Shown here: piece by piece, positions 43,503 through 52,853 of the stretch
How the letters are laid out: every line of letters starts with the position of its first letter
Numbering within the stretch: the stretch's first letter is position 1
Source of the DNA: Hyphomicrobiales bacterium
GTDB taxonomy: Bacteria; Pseudomonadota; Alphaproteobacteria; Rhizobiales; Rhizobiaceae
Length of the DNA: 64,000 bases
Assembly (NCBI GenBank): GCA_900469445.1
Contig: UBXM01000006.1
Span: 1 to 64,000 of the forward strand
Direction of reading: 5' to 3'
The notes under the pieces: generated by a model
Database searches by the model: none
Seen by the model: only the letters and a program-made list of their open reading frames with translations
What the model was told of the DNA's origin: nothing
Made by a program: the position numbers and the translations under genes

Positions 43503-44627
43503 ATGTTCTCCCGGGCGGAATATGATCGTCGCATCACTCTCGCCCGGGACGCCATGGCGTCTGCGGGTGCCGATCTCCTGCTCGCCGACAGCGGCGAGCT
43601 TCTGGCCTGGCTGACGGGTTATACCGTCTCCGAGACCATGTATCGCTCGGCCTTTTTGCCGCGCGATGGGGAGGCTTGGTTCTGCCTGCGGGCGCTGGAC
43701 GAGGCTCCCTGCCGGGAAAAGAGTTGGATCACCGACATTGTCGGTTTCATCGATACCGAGGAAGCGCAGGCGGCTGTCGCTGCCAGCATTCGCGACCATG
43801 GTTTCGGCAGGGCGCGGATAGGTCTTGATACCAATTCCTACAGCCTGAGTGCGGCGACCTTCCTGCGGCTGCAGGCGCTTCTGCCCGGCGTGACTTTCGT
43901 GCCGATGCCGGGCCTGAGCGACAGGCTGCGCTGGGTGAAGTCGCAAGAAGAGATCACCGTTCTTGCCCAGGCATCCGCGATTGCCGACAAGGCGATGGCG
44001 GAAATCGCAAGACAGGCGAAGCCCGGCATGACGACGCGCGATGCGGCCGCCATCGCATCGGGTGTGTTCTTGCGCGAGGGCGCCGATACCGGTGAGGTCG
44101 GACCGGTGGTCAAGGCTTCCGGCAGCCATGAATTCCTCCACGGCGTGTTCAAGACCGAAGCGATCGAAGAGGGCGACGTGCTGCATGTCGAACTCATTCC
44201 ACGCGTCGGAAACTATGGTGCGCGGATGATGCGGCCGATCGTGGTGGGCAAGCCCTCGGAGGTGCTTGCGGCGGCAGCCGAAAAGCTGATCGAATTGCAG
44301 GACCTGCAGATTGCCGCGATGAAACCCGGCGCGATTGCCAGCGATGTCGATGCGATCATGCGGCAGGGAGCGCTGAATGCCGGCCTGCGTCCGGTCTATG
44401 AGAATGTCACCGCCTATACGCTCGGGCTTTATACCCGCACGCCGCGCACGAGCGATTTTTCCGGGGTCTTCCTGCCGACATCGAACTGGGCGCTGGAGGA
44501 GGGGATGGTCTTCCATCTTTATGCAACGGCACATGGGCTGGGCTTCAGCGAAACGGTGGCTGTCGGCAAAAATGGCGGTATCCGCCTGACGAAAGCTCCG
44601 CGCACAATCATGCGTGCAACGGCCTGA
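43503..44627 (+). CDS. M24-family hydrolase, creatinase/ectoine-hydrolase-like
   Basis: A 374-residue pita-bread-fold protein: creatinase N-terminal domain (about 8-135) then the M24 domain (about 145-370). The metal ligands of aminopeptidase P-type members are not present: the first Asp region reads VLHVELIPRVGNYGARMMRP and the GHG-type His region reads NVTAYTLGLYTRTP. The ending EEGMVFHLYATAHGLGFSETVAVGKNG resembles the metal-free subgroup that includes ectoine hydrolase (DoeA) and creatinase. It may cut an amidine, ectoine-like or Xaa-Pro bond. It begins one base after the M20 gene and ends the operon at a strong terminator. Confidence 0.84.
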   Translation: MFSRAEYDRRITLARDAMASAGADLLLADSGELLAWLTGYTVSETMYRSAFLPRDGEAWFCLRALDEAPCREKSWITDIVGFIDTEEAQAAVAASIRDHGFGRARIGLDTNSYSLSAATFLRLQALLPGVTFVPMPGLSDRLRWVKSQEEITVLAQASAIADKAMAEIARQAKPGMTTRDAAAIASGVFLREGADTGEVGPVVKASGSHEFLHGVFKTEAIEEGDVLHVELIPRVGNYGARMMRPIVVGKPSEVLAAAAEKLIELQDLQIAAMKPGAIASDVDAIMRQGALNAGLRPVYENVTAYTLGLYTRTPRTSDFSGVFLPTSNWALEEGMVFHLYATAHGLGFSETVAVGKNGGIRLTKAPRTIMRATA

Positions 44628-44669
44628 AGAAATAAAGCCTCCGCATCGGTTCCAGTAATCCGCATTCGT

Positions 44670-44701
44670 CGCCGGTGTCTTGTTCGAGATGCCGGCGTTT
44701 T
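44670..44701 (+). terminator. Rho-independent terminator of the transporter B operon
   Basis: A 10-bp stem CGCCGGTGTC (44670-44679) / GATGCCGGCG (44688-44697) with two G-U pairs, loop TTGTTCGA, followed by TTTT. It lies 43 bases after the M24 gene stop. Confidence 0.8.
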
Positions 44702-44794
44702 GCTGTGCGGATGTAACAGCTGGCTGAAGAGTGGCCAGCCGAGTGGGCGTTTGCTTACATTTTGAGCAGGGATGTGTTGAGCCTAAAAAATGGC

Positions 44795-44844
44795 TTGACG
44801 GGCGCCCGCAAAATCCTCCAGGATGAACCAATGGATGATTGGTT
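44795..44844 (+). promoter_or_regulatory. Promoter and palindromic operator of the FadR-type regulator gene
   Basis: -35 TTGACG (44795-44800) with a weak -10 CAGGAT (44819-44824), followed by the perfect inverted repeat AACCAAT-GGATG-ATTGGTT (44826-44844). TGGT/ACCA half-sites are typical for FadR-subfamily GntR operators, so autoregulation is likely. The repeat spans the possible start codons. Confidence 0.5.
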
Positions 44845-45635
44845 CGAGCGAATGGTGCGGCTTGGCAACAAACCCTAACGACAATTCCAACTTCGCCTTG
44901 GCAAGGCTTCGTGAGTTCATTCGGAACGGCGAGGTCGTGAAAGACGGGCGTTTGCCGACGGAACGGGCCTTTGCGGAGACCCTGAATGTCGGTCGCCGAG
45001 CAGTCCGTCGCGCATTGGAGGTTCTGGAAGCGGAAGGGCTGGTCTGGCGGCGTCAGGGGGCCGGAACCTTTTTGGGCGAAAAGCCGGATGGCTGGTCGGC
45101 ACAGGTCGACGAACTGGTCGCCGGCACCGACTTCATGGAAATCATGGAAGTGCGCCTGCGCATCGAACCGCAACTCGCACAGCTTGCCGCCATGCGTGCC
45201 AAGCCCTCGGAAATCGAGCGCATGCGGGCACTAGCCGAAAAGACCGGCCAGAGTACCGACGCCGACAGCAAGGAATTGTGGGACGGTTCGCTCCACCGCC
45301 AGATTGCACAGAGCGCCGGCAACGGACTGTTCCTGTCGATTTTCGATGTGGTCAACCGCGTTCGCCAGGACGAGGCGTGGCAGTCCATCCGCGAACGCGC
45401 CCGGCGCAGCGGAACCAATGGGCGAACCTCTTACGAACAACACATGGCGATCGTCGATGCGATTGCCGCCCGGGATCCCGGCCGGGCGGGCGAAGCCATG
45501 CGCCAGCACCTTCTGATGCACCAGGAGCGGTTGATCCGCGCCACCTCACTTGAGTTTCTCGACGAAACCGCCGCGGCGGTATCGTCGCCCGATACGGAGG
45601 AAACCGATGGAGGCGATATCAGCGCCGCCTCGTAA
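44835..45635 (+). CDS. GntR-family regulator, FadR/FCD subgroup
   Basis: About 266 residues. N-terminal winged helix (about 20-85; FALARLREFIRNGEVVKDGRLPTERAFAETLNVGRRAVRRALEVLEAEGLVWRRQGAGTF) and C-terminal FCD helical domain (about 105-245) with the metal/ligand residues in EVRLRIEPQLAQLAA, DGSLHRQIAQSAGN and YEQHMAIVDAIAARDPG. The start is uncertain: ATG 44823 lies in the probable -10 box, ATG 44835 lies in the palindrome with AGGA upstream, and TTG 44862 is also in frame. It stands directly before the transporter C operon and probably controls it. The last 25 residues are acidic and of unknown use. Confidence 0.88.
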   Translation: MIGSSEWCGLATNPNDNSNFALARLREFIRNGEVVKDGRLPTERAFAETLNVGRRAVRRALEVLEAEGLVWRRQGAGTFLGEKPDGWSAQVDELVAGTDFMEIMEVRLRIEPQLAQLAAMRAKPSEIERMRALAEKTGQSTDADSKELWDGSLHRQIAQSAGNGLFLSIFDVVNRVRQDEAWQSIRERARRSGTNGRTSYEQHMAIVDAIAARDPGRAGEAMRQHLLMHQERLIRATSLEFLDETAAAVSSPDTEETDGGDISAAS

Positions 45636-45718
45636 TCCGCCGACTGAAGACCGCTTGGCCCGTCGGGCCGGCCAACAACAAAAATAACGTCAAAGATAGT
45701 CAGACCAGAGGATAGAAC

Positions 45719-47227
45719 ATGAAGAGAATTACCGCTTTGAGTGCGGCGCTGCTCGCCAGTGCCTTGATGGCCATGCCGGCCATGTCGTCTGAACTGCGCA
45801 TCGGTCTCAACGACGACGCGGACGTGCTGGATCCTGCCCAGTCGCGTACCTTTGTCGGCCGCATCGTCTATACCGCGATGTGCGACAAGCTTGTCGATAT
45901 CGACCAGGACATGAAGGTCGTGCCGCAGCTGGCCACCGAATGGGCCTGGTCCGAAGAGGGCAAGGTTTTGACGATGAAGATCCGCGACGGCGTCAAGTTC
46001 CATGACGGCGAAATGCTCGATGCGGCGGCAGTCGTCGCCACAATCGAGCGCAACATGACCCTGCCGGAATCGCGCCGCAAGAGCGAGCTTTCCTCGGTCG
46101 CCAAGGTCGAGGCAACCGGCCCGCTGGAAGTCAAGTTCACCCTGAAATCAGCCGACGTGACGCTGCTTGCCCAGCTTTCCGACCGTGCCGGCATGATCGT
46201 TGCGCCGAAGGCTGCCAAGGAACTCGGCGCCAATTTCGGCTCCAAGCCGGTTTGCGCCGGCCCGTTCAAGTTCGTCGAACGCATCCAGCAGGACCGTATC
46301 GTGCTGGAAAAATTCGCCGACTACTGGGACAAGGACAAGGTTCTGGTCGACAAGGTGACCTATCTGCCGATCCCGGACACGACGGTGAAGCTCGCCAACC
46401 TGCGTTCGGGCGATCTCGACATGGCCGAGCGCATTTCCGCTTCCGATGCGGAATCGGTGAAGAGTGATGCGAACCTCACCTATGCCGACGTTATCGGTCC
46501 GGGCTACATGGCGATGTATGTCAACATCGGCAACGGCCCGCGCGCGGACAACCCGCTCGGTAAGGACAAGCGCCTGCGCCAGGCATTTTCGCTGGCGATC
46601 GACCGCGAAGCGATCGGCCAGATCGTTTTCGAAGGCACGTCCAAGGCCGGCAACCAGCCGTTCCCGCCATCGAGCCCCTGGTTCGACAAGGATATTCCGG
46701 TTCCTGCGCGCGATGTCGAAAAGGCAAAGCAGCTGATGAAGGAAGCGGGTTATGAAAAGCTCGACATCGAGCTGCAGCATGCCAACAACACCACCCAGAC
46801 CCAGATGATGCAGGTCATCCAGTCCATGGTGGCGGAGGCCGGTTTCAACGTCACGCTGAAGGCGACCGAGTTCGCCACGCTTCTTTCCGAACAGACCGCC
46901 GGCAACTATCAGCTGTCGCGCTCCGATTGGTCCGGCCGTATCGATCCCGATGGCAATATCCACCAGTTCGTCACCTGCAAGGGCGGTATCAACGACGTGA
47001 AATATTGCAACCCGAAGGTCGACGAACTGCTCAACGCGGCTCGCGCCTCGACCGATGATGCCGTGCGCAAGGAAAAGTATGACGCGGCCATGGCGATCCT
47101 CGATGAGGACATGCCGATCATCTATCTCGGCCATCAGCCCTATGCCTATGCCCTTTCCAAGAAGGTCAAGGGCTGGGCACCGTCGCCGGACGGCATGATC
47201 CGCCTGCTCGGCGTCAGCAAGGACTGA
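45719..47227 (+). CDS. Family-5 solute-binding protein, transporter C
   Basis: A 502-residue SBP_bac_5 protein with a Sec signal peptide (MKRITALSAALLASALMAMPAMS). Mature motifs: LRIGLNDDADVLDPAQSRTFVGR, LATEWAWSEEGKVLTMKIRDGVKFHDG (about 65-95) and KDKRLRQAFSLAIDREAIGQIVFEGTSKAG (about 280). The opening pattern resembles glutathione/peptide binders. With a gamma-glutamyltransferase encoded inside the same operon, a gamma-glutamyl peptide or glutathione-type ligand is plausible, but not proven. It is followed by a strong hairpin. Confidence 0.9.
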   Translation: MKRITALSAALLASALMAMPAMSSELRIGLNDDADVLDPAQSRTFVGRIVYTAMCDKLVDIDQDMKVVPQLATEWAWSEEGKVLTMKIRDGVKFHDGEMLDAAAVVATIERNMTLPESRRKSELSSVAKVEATGPLEVKFTLKSADVTLLAQLSDRAGMIVAPKAAKELGANFGSKPVCAGPFKFVERIQQDRIVLEKFADYWDKDKVLVDKVTYLPIPDTTVKLANLRSGDLDMAERISASDAESVKSDANLTYADVIGPGYMAMYVNIGNGPRADNPLGKDKRLRQAFSLAIDREAIGQIVFEGTSKAGNQPFPPSSPWFDKDIPVPARDVEKAKQLMKEAGYEKLDIELQHANNTTQTQMMQVIQSMVAEAGFNVTLKATEFATLLSEQTAGNYQLSRSDWSGRIDPDGNIHQFVTCKGGINDVKYCNPKVDELLNAARASTDDAVRKEKYDAAMAILDEDMPIIYLGHQPYAYALSKKVKGWAPSPDGMIRLLGVSKD

Positions 47228-47247
47228 TCGCCGATTTCAGAAAGGCA

Positions 47248-47274
47248 GCCGCGCGGGGACAATCCCCGTGCGGC
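47248..47274. terminator. Intercistronic hairpin after binding-protein gene C
   Basis: A 12-bp stem GCCGCGCGGGGA (47248-47259) / TCCCCGTGCGGC (47263-47274) with one G-U pair and a three-base loop, 20 bases past the stop; no T-run follows. Confidence 0.6.
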
Positions 47275-47321
47275 GCCCAGACTGACCAATACCGAGACCT
47301 GGCCTGAACGAGGGCGATGCC

Positions 47322-48269
47322 ATGCCTGTTTACATCGGCAAGCGACTGCTGGTCGCGATCCCGACGCTGCTGATCATTTCGATCTTCGTCTTTTCACTGC
47401 AGAAGCTTTTGCCGGGCGACCCGGTTCTGGCCATGGCCGGTGAAGAGCGTGATCCGGCAACGATCGAATTCCTGCGCGAGAAATATCGTCTCAACGATCC
47501 GATGCCGATCCAGTACCTCAACTGGCTGGGTGGCGTCGTGACGGGCGATTTCGGCATTTCGCTCAGAACCAACCAGCCGGTGCTGGAACTGATCGGACAG
47601 AAACTGCCGGTCACCATCCAGCTTGCCGTCATGGCGATGTTCTTCGCGATGATCATCGGCATCCCGATCGGCATTCTGGCTGCGGTGAAGAAGAATACCT
47701 GGATCGACTACACCGCCAATATCGTGGCACTTTCCGGCCTCTCCATCCCGAATTTCTGGCTCGGCATCATGCTGATCCTGCTCGTCTCGGTGCAGCTGGG
47801 ATGGCTTCCTGCCTCCGGTTATGAATCGATCTTCGTCGATCCGGTCCGGTCTCTCCAGACGATGATCATGCCGGCTTTCGTGCTCGGGAATGCGCTTGCC
47901 GCGACGCTGATGCGCCATACACGCTCGGCCATGGTCGCGGTCTTGAGCTCCGACTATATCCGCACCGCCCGCGCCAAGGGGCTGTCGCCACGCGAGGTCA
48001 TCCTGTCGCACAGTTTCCGCAACGCGCTTCTGCCGGTCATCACGCTTCTGGCGCTGCTCTTCGGCGAGCTGCTTGCCGGTGCCGTATTGACCGAACAGAT
48101 CTTCACCATTCCGGGCTTCGGCAAGATGACCGTCGATGCCGTGTTCACCCGCGATTATGCCGTCGTCCAGGGCATTGTGCTCTGCACCGCCGTCGGCTTC
48201 ATCCTGATGAACCTTCTCGCCGACATTGCCTATGTCCTGCTCAATCCGCGCCTCAGGGCGACTATCTGA
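47322..48269 (+). CDS. Peptide/opine-type ABC transporter C, permease (DppB-like)
   Basis: A 315-residue DppB-class permease: N-terminus PVYIGKRLLVAIPTLLIISIFVFSL, LLPGDPVLAMAGEERDPATIEFLREK (about 30-55), GDFGISLRTNQPV and EAA loop SDYIRTARAKGLSPREVILSHSFRNALLP (about 208-238). It follows the binding-protein gene across a 94-base hairpin-bearing gap and precedes the DppC gene by ten bases. Confidence 0.9.
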   Translation: MPVYIGKRLLVAIPTLLIISIFVFSLQKLLPGDPVLAMAGEERDPATIEFLREKYRLNDPMPIQYLNWLGGVVTGDFGISLRTNQPVLELIGQKLPVTIQLAVMAMFFAMIIGIPIGILAAVKKNTWIDYTANIVALSGLSIPNFWLGIMLILLVSVQLGWLPASGYESIFVDPVRSLQTMIMPAFVLGNALAATLMRHTRSAMVAVLSSDYIRTARAKGLSPREVILSHSFRNALLPVITLLALLFGELLAGAVLTEQIFTIPGFGKMTVDAVFTRDYAVVQGIVLCTAVGFILMNLLADIAYVLLNPRLRATI

Positions 48270-48279
48270 GGACGACGAT

Positions 48280-49152
48280 ATGACCGCCATCAATTCGACC
48301 ATCCCCGTTCCGGCCAAGCGGCAGCAGAGCCGCGCCTGGAAGAAGATGAAGCGCAACAGGTCGGCGCTTGCAGGGCTGATCATCGTGCTGTTCTTCGCCA
48401 TTCTCGCCGTCACGGCCCCGATCCTGCCGATTGCCGATCCGATCGCCACAAGCTGGGGGGCGATCCGCAAGGCACCGTCCGCCGCCCACTGGCTCGGCAC
48501 CGACGACCTCGGCCGCGACATCCTCTCTCGCATGATCTACGGCGCGCAGGCCTCGCTGATGGCCGGTGTCGTCTCGGTCATGATCGCCGTGGTGATCGGG
48601 GTGCCCTTCGGCCTGATCGCCGGTTATTTCGGTGGCTGGGTCGACATGGTGATCTCGCGCGTCACCGAAGCCCTGCTCGCCATGCCCTTCCTGATCATGG
48701 CGATCGCGCTTGCCGCCTTTCTCGGTCCGAGCCTGACCAATGCGATGATCGCCATCGGTCTTTCGGCCATGCCGATCTTCGTGCGTCTCACCCGCGGGCA
48801 GGTGCTTGCGGTCAAGATGGAGGACTATGTCGAGGGTGCCCGTTCGATCGGTCTGAACCATTTCGACATCATGACCCGCTACATCCTGCCCAATGTCTTT
48901 GCCCCGATCATCGTCCAGGCGACCCTGACGGTGGCGACCGCGATCATTGCGGAAGCAAGCCTTTCCTTCCTGGGCCTCGGCCAGCAGGCGCCGGCGCCGA
49001 GCTGGGGTTCGATGCTCAACACCGCCAAGAACTTTCTGAGCCAGGCACCGTGGATGACCATGTGGCCCGGTATCGCGATCTTCCTTGTCGTCATCGGGTT
49101 CAATCTGCTTGGCGACGGCCTGCGCGACGCACTCGATCCTCGTGAAGCCTAA
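48280..49152 (+). CDS. Peptide/opine-type ABC transporter C, permease (DppC-like)
   Basis: A 290-residue DppC-class permease with a basic N-terminus (PAKRQQSRAWKKMKRNRSALAGLI), the motif LGTDDLGRDILSRMIYGAQ (about 68), and EAA loop MEDYVEGARSIGLNHFDIMTRYILPNVFAP (about 185-215). The start at 48280 has TGAGGA upstream and a normal N-terminus; upstream in-frame starts lie in the DppB gene. A gamma-glutamyltransferase gene, not the ATPase, follows after 39 bases, an unusual operon order. Confidence 0.9.
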   Translation: MTAINSTIPVPAKRQQSRAWKKMKRNRSALAGLIIVLFFAILAVTAPILPIADPIATSWGAIRKAPSAAHWLGTDDLGRDILSRMIYGAQASLMAGVVSVMIAVVIGVPFGLIAGYFGGWVDMVISRVTEALLAMPFLIMAIALAAFLGPSLTNAMIAIGLSAMPIFVRLTRGQVLAVKMEDYVEGARSIGLNHFDIMTRYILPNVFAPIIVQATLTVATAIIAEASLSFLGLGQQAPAPSWGSMLNTAKNFLSQAPWMTMWPGIAIFLVVIGFNLLGDGLRDALDPREA

Positions 49153-49191
49153 GACTGGGCGAAGCCTGAAATCTCATAGGGAATTCCAAGA

Positions 49192-50976
49192 ATGTCCGAT
49201 TTTACCACTCGCCCCGAAATCCTCGGCACCTTCGGCGTCGTCACCTCGACGCACTGGATCGCGTCCGCCGTCGGTATGGCCATCCTCGAAAAGGGCGGCA
49301 ATGCATTCGATGCGGCGGTCGCCACCGGCTTCGTTCTGCAGATCGTCGAGCCGCATCTCTGCGGTCCGGGTGGCGACATGCCGGCTGTCTTCTATTCCAA
49401 GAAGACCGACAAGGTGGAAGTCATCTGCGCGCAGGGGCCGGCACCGGCCGGCGCCACGATCGAGCACTACACATCCGAAGGCCTGAAACTGATCCCCGGC
49501 GACGGGTTGCTCGCCACCGTCATCCCCGGCGCCTTCGACGGCTGGATGCTGATGCTGCGCGACTACGGCACGATGAGCGTCCGCGAAGTGCTGGAGCCGG
49601 CGATCTATTACGCCGAATACGGTCACCCGACGCTGCCGCGCGTATCGAACACGATCAAAGGTCTCGCCGAATTCTTCAAAAAGGAATGGCCGACCTCCTA
49701 CGAGACCTGGCTGCCGGGTGGTTCGGCGCCGGAAGCACATGCCAATTTCAAGAACCCGGTCCTAGCCGAGACCTACAAGCGCATCATCGCCGAAGCGGAA
49801 GCCAAGACAGGCCGTGAAAATCAGGTCCAGGCGGCGCGTGACGCCTTCTATCGCGGCTTCGTTGCGGAAACGATCGATACCTACCTCAAGACCGCCGAAG
49901 TCATGGATGCGAGCGGTTCCAAGCACAGGGGTGTCCTGACCGCTGAAGACATGGCGAACTGGAGCGCCACCGTCGAAGCGCCGCAGACGCTGGATTATCA
50001 GGACTGGACGATCGCCAAGACGCCGGCCTGGGGGCAGGGGCCCGTACTTCTTCAGTCGCTCGCATTGCTGAAGGGTTTCGACCTTGCCGCCATGGACCCG
50101 TCCGGCCCGGATTTCGTCCACACGATCGTCGAGGCGATGAAGCTCGCCTATGCCGACCGCGAGGTCTATTACGGCGATCCGGAATTCGGCCAGATACCGA
50201 CCGAATATCTGCTGTCGGAAAGCTACAATGCTGAGCGCCGCAAGCTGATCGGATCGACGGCCTCGCTCGAACTGCGTCCGGGTACGGTGCCGGGCTACGA
50301 GCGCCAGGTCGACGCGACGATGGCGATGCTGGCAGAGATGAGCGGCACGGGCACGGTCTACGAGCCGACCATGTCGCATCTGACCGAAAAGCGCGGCGAT
50401 ACCGTGCATATCGACGTCATCGACCGCTGGGGCAATATGGTCTCGACCACCCCATCGGGTGGCTGGCTGCAGTCCTCGCCGATCGTGCCGGGTCTCGGCT
50501 TTGCGCTCAATTCTCGCGCCCAGATGTTCTGGCTGAAGGATGGCCTGCCGACTTCGCTTGCACCGGGCAAGCGCCCGCGCACGACGCTCACGCCGTCGCT
50601 GGCGCTGCATCGGGGCAAGCCCTCGATGGTGTTCGGCACGCCGGGCGGCGACCAGCAGGACCAGTGGCAGCTGCCTTTCTTCCTGCGTTACGCCCATCAC
50701 GGCAAGAACCTGCAGGCGGCGATCGACATGCCGCTCTTCCACACCTCGCATTTTCCGGGGTCCTTTTATCCGCGCACCAGTTCACCGGGCGAGATCATGG
50801 TGGAAAGCACGATCGGCGAAGCAACGCTCGAAGAGCTTCGTCGCCGCGGCCACAAGGTGAAGGTTGCCGATGCCTGGTCTGTCGGTCGCCTGACGGCTGC
50901 CCGTCGTGATTCCGATGGCCTGCTGCGTGCCGCTGCAACCCCGCGCCTGATGCAGGCCTATGCGATAGGACGATGA
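49192..50976 (+). CDS. Gamma-glutamyltransferase family protein
   Basis: A 594-residue Ntn-hydrolase of the gamma-glutamyltranspeptidase family, the enzyme class that removes or transfers gamma-glutamyl groups from glutathione and similar amides. The N-terminal [37 protein letters not shown] (about 30-65) is typical. The autoprocessing Thr is probably in [19 protein letters not shown] (about 400; TVHIDVID in place of the classical TTHFSVVD), and the downstream [15 protein letters not shown] is conserved. No signal peptide is seen, so it may act in the cytoplasm on imported substrate, unlike the periplasmic E. coli Ggt. It sits between the DppC and ATPase genes of transporter C. Confidence 0.88.
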   Translation: MSDFTTRPEILGTFGVVTSTHWIASAVGMAILEKGGNAFDAAVATGFVLQIVEPHLCGPGGDMPAVFYSKKTDKVEVICAQGPAPAGATIEHYTSEGLKLIPGDGLLATVIPGAFDGWMLMLRDYGTMSVREVLEPAIYYAEYGHPTLPRVSNTIKGLAEFFKKEWPTSYETWLPGGSAPEAHANFKNPVLAETYKRIIAEAEAKTGRENQVQAARDAFYRGFVAETIDTYLKTAEVMDASGSKHRGVLTAEDMANWSATVEAPQTLDYQDWTIAKTPAWGQGPVLLQSLALLKGFDLAAMDPSGPDFVHTIVEAMKLAYADREVYYGDPEFGQIPTEYLLSESYNAERRKLIGSTASLELRPGTVPGYERQVDATMAMLAEMSGTGTVYEPTMSHLTEKRGDTVHIDVIDRWGNMVSTTPSGGWLQSSPIVPGLGFALNSRAQMFWLKDGLPTSLAPGKRPRTTLTPSLALHRGKPSMVFGTPGGDQQDQWQLPFFLRYAHHGKNLQAAIDMPLFHTSHFPGSFYPRTSSPGEIMVESTIGEATLEELRRRGHKVKVADAWSVGRLTAARRDSDGLLRAAATPRLMQAYAIGR

Positions 50977-50980
50977 GATC

Positions 50981-52789
50981 ATGACCAAGCCCGTCCTGTC
51001 TGTCAGGAACCTCTCGACCTCCTTTCTGGTCGACGGCGATTGGAAGAGCGTCGTGCGCAACATGTCCTTCGATGTCGCGCCGGGTGAAACCGTCGCCATC
51101 GTCGGCGAAAGTGGTTCCGGCAAGTCCGTGACCTCCTTGTCGCTGATGCGGCTGCTTGCGCCCGCCACCAGCCGCATCGAAGGCGAGGTCATGCTGAATG
51201 GCCGCAATCTTCTGGCGCTCTCCGAAAAGGAGATGCGGGCGGTGCGCGGCAACGAGGTCTCGATGATCTTCCAGGAGCCGATGACCTCGCTCAATCCGAT
51301 CTTCACCATAGGCCGGCAGATCTCCGAAGTGCTGATCCGCCACAAGAATATGTCGAAGACCGACGCGCGTGTGGAAACCATCCGGCTTCTCGAAAAGGTG
51401 CGCATCCCGAATGCCGCCGGTCGTTTCGACGAATATCCGCACCAGTTTTCCGGCGGCATGCGCCAGCGTGTGATGATCGCGATGGCGCTCGCCTCCCGGC
51501 CGAAGCTGCTGATTGCCGACGAACCGACGACCGCGCTCGACGTGACCATTCAGGGCCAGATCCTCGACCTAATCAAGGTTCTGCAGGAAGAGGAGGGCAT
51601 GTCCGTGCTCTTCATCACCCACGACATGGGCGTCGTTGCCGAGATTGCCGACCGCACCATCGTCATGTTCCGTGGCGACGAGGTGGAGACCGGCCCGACG
51701 GAAGAGATTTTTCACAACGGCAAGCATCCTTATACGCGCGCGCTTCTCTCGGCCGTGCCGAAGCTCGGCTCGATGCAGGGCCATGACTGGCCGACACGGT
51801 TTCCGGTTCTCGATGCCGAAACGGGCAAGCCTGCCGAACCTGTCGAGGTGGCCGATACAGTCGTGCTTTCCACGCGGCCGGTTCTGGAGGTGAAGAACCT
51901 CGTCACCCGTTTCGCGATCCGCTCCGGTCTGTGGTCGCGCCAGACGGGGGCCGTGCATGCCGTGGAGAATGTCTCCTTCGATCTCTTCCAGGGCGAGACG
52001 CTATCACTGGTCGGCGAATCCGGCTGCGGCAAGTCGACGACCGGCCGCTCGATCATGCGCCTTGTCGAGCCGACAGGAGGCGAGGTCGCGCTCGACGGCT
52101 ACGATGTCATGCGGCTCGACACGATGGGCCTGCGGCAGATGCGCAAGTCGGTGCAGATGATCTTCCAGGATCCGTTTTCCTCGCTCAATCCGCGCATGAC
52201 GGTGGGGACGGCGATTTCCGAACCCTTCATCAAGCACCGTCTGGGCACGGTAAAGGAAGCCAAGGAAAAGACGGCGGATCTGCTCGAAAAGGTGGGCCTT
52301 TCCGCTGACATGGCGAGCCGCTATCCGCACGAATTCTCCGGCGGCCAGCGCCAGCGTATCGCCATTGCCCGCGCGCTGGCGCTCGATCCGAAGGTGATCG
52401 TCGCCGACGAAAGCGTCTCGGCGCTCGACGTGTCGATCAAGGCGCAGGTCTGCAACCTGCTTCTTGACCTGCAGCAGAGCCTCAATCTCGCCTTCCTGTT
52501 CATCAGCCATGACATGGCGGTAGTCGAGCGGGTCAGCCATCGTGTGGCGGTGATGTATCTGGGTGAGATCGTCGAGATCGGGCCGCGTGCGGCCGTCTTC
52601 GACAATCCGCAGCATCCCTATACGAAAAAGCTGATGTCGGCAGTGCCGGTGCCCGATCCGTCGCGCCGCGGCATTCGCCGTGGGATTTCCAACGACGAGC
52701 TGAAAAGCCCGGTGCGGGCAATGGGTTATGAGCCGCCGAAGCGGCAATATAGGGAAGTGTCAGCGGGGCATGTGGTGCAGGTCGGCTAA
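50981..52789 (+). CDS. Peptide/opine-type ABC transporter C, fused ATPases (DppD-DppF)
   Basis: A 602-residue double ABC ATPase. Domain 1: Walker [10 protein letters not shown] (about 43), signature FSGGMRQR, Walker [13 protein letters not shown]; domain 2 (from about 300): Walker [10 protein letters not shown] (about 348), signature FSGGQRQR, Walker [13 protein letters not shown]. Both end in the peptide-transporter extension ([16 protein letters not shown] and [20 protein letters not shown]). Four bases separate its start from the gamma-glutamyltransferase stop. It ends transporter C operon; a hairpin separates it from the convergent M14 gene. Confidence 0.92.
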   Translation: MTKPVLSVRNLSTSFLVDGDWKSVVRNMSFDVAPGETVAIVGESGSGKSVTSLSLMRLLAPATSRIEGEVMLNGRNLLALSEKEMRAVRGNEVSMIFQEPMTSLNPIFTIGRQISEVLIRHKNMSKTDARVETIRLLEKVRIPNAAGRFDEYPHQFSGGMRQRVMIAMALASRPKLLIADEPTTALDVTIQGQILDLIKVLQEEEGMSVLFITHDMGVVAEIADRTIVMFRGDEVETGPTEEIFHNGKHPYTRALLSAVPKLGSMQGHDWPTRFPVLDAETGKPAEPVEVADTVVLSTRPVLEVKNLVTRFAIRSGLWSRQTGAVHAVENVSFDLFQGETLSLVGESGCGKSTTGRSIMRLVEPTGGEVALDGYDVMRLDTMGLRQMRKSVQMIFQDPFSSLNPRMTVGTAISEPFIKHRLGTVKEAKEKTADLLEKVGLSADMASRYPHEFSGGQRQRIAIARALALDPKVIVADESVSALDVSIKAQVCNLLLDLQQSLNLAFLFISHDMAVVERVSHRVAVMYLGEIVEIGPRAAVFDNPQHPYTKKLMSAVPVPDPSRRGIRRGISNDELKSPVRAMGYEPPKRQYREVSAGHVVQVG

Positions 52790-52821
52790 CCACCGACCTG
52801 ATAATGCTGCGGCAGCAGGAT

Positions 52822-52847
52822 CAGGAGGCCGGTCAGGCCTCCTGTTT
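52822..52847. terminator. Bidirectional terminator-like hairpin
   Basis: Perfect 9-bp stem CAGGAGGCC (52822-52830) / GGCCTCCTG (52836-52844), loop GGTCA, then TTTG on the plus strand. It sits in the 64-base gap between convergent genes. Confidence 0.65.
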
Positions 52848-52853
52848 GCTCCG

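Noticed and set aside
43314-45173. Large minus-strand frame of about 619 codons across the M24 gene and the FadR-type gene
   Set aside because: Shadow of two well-supported forward genes and the terminator between them; no domain motif.
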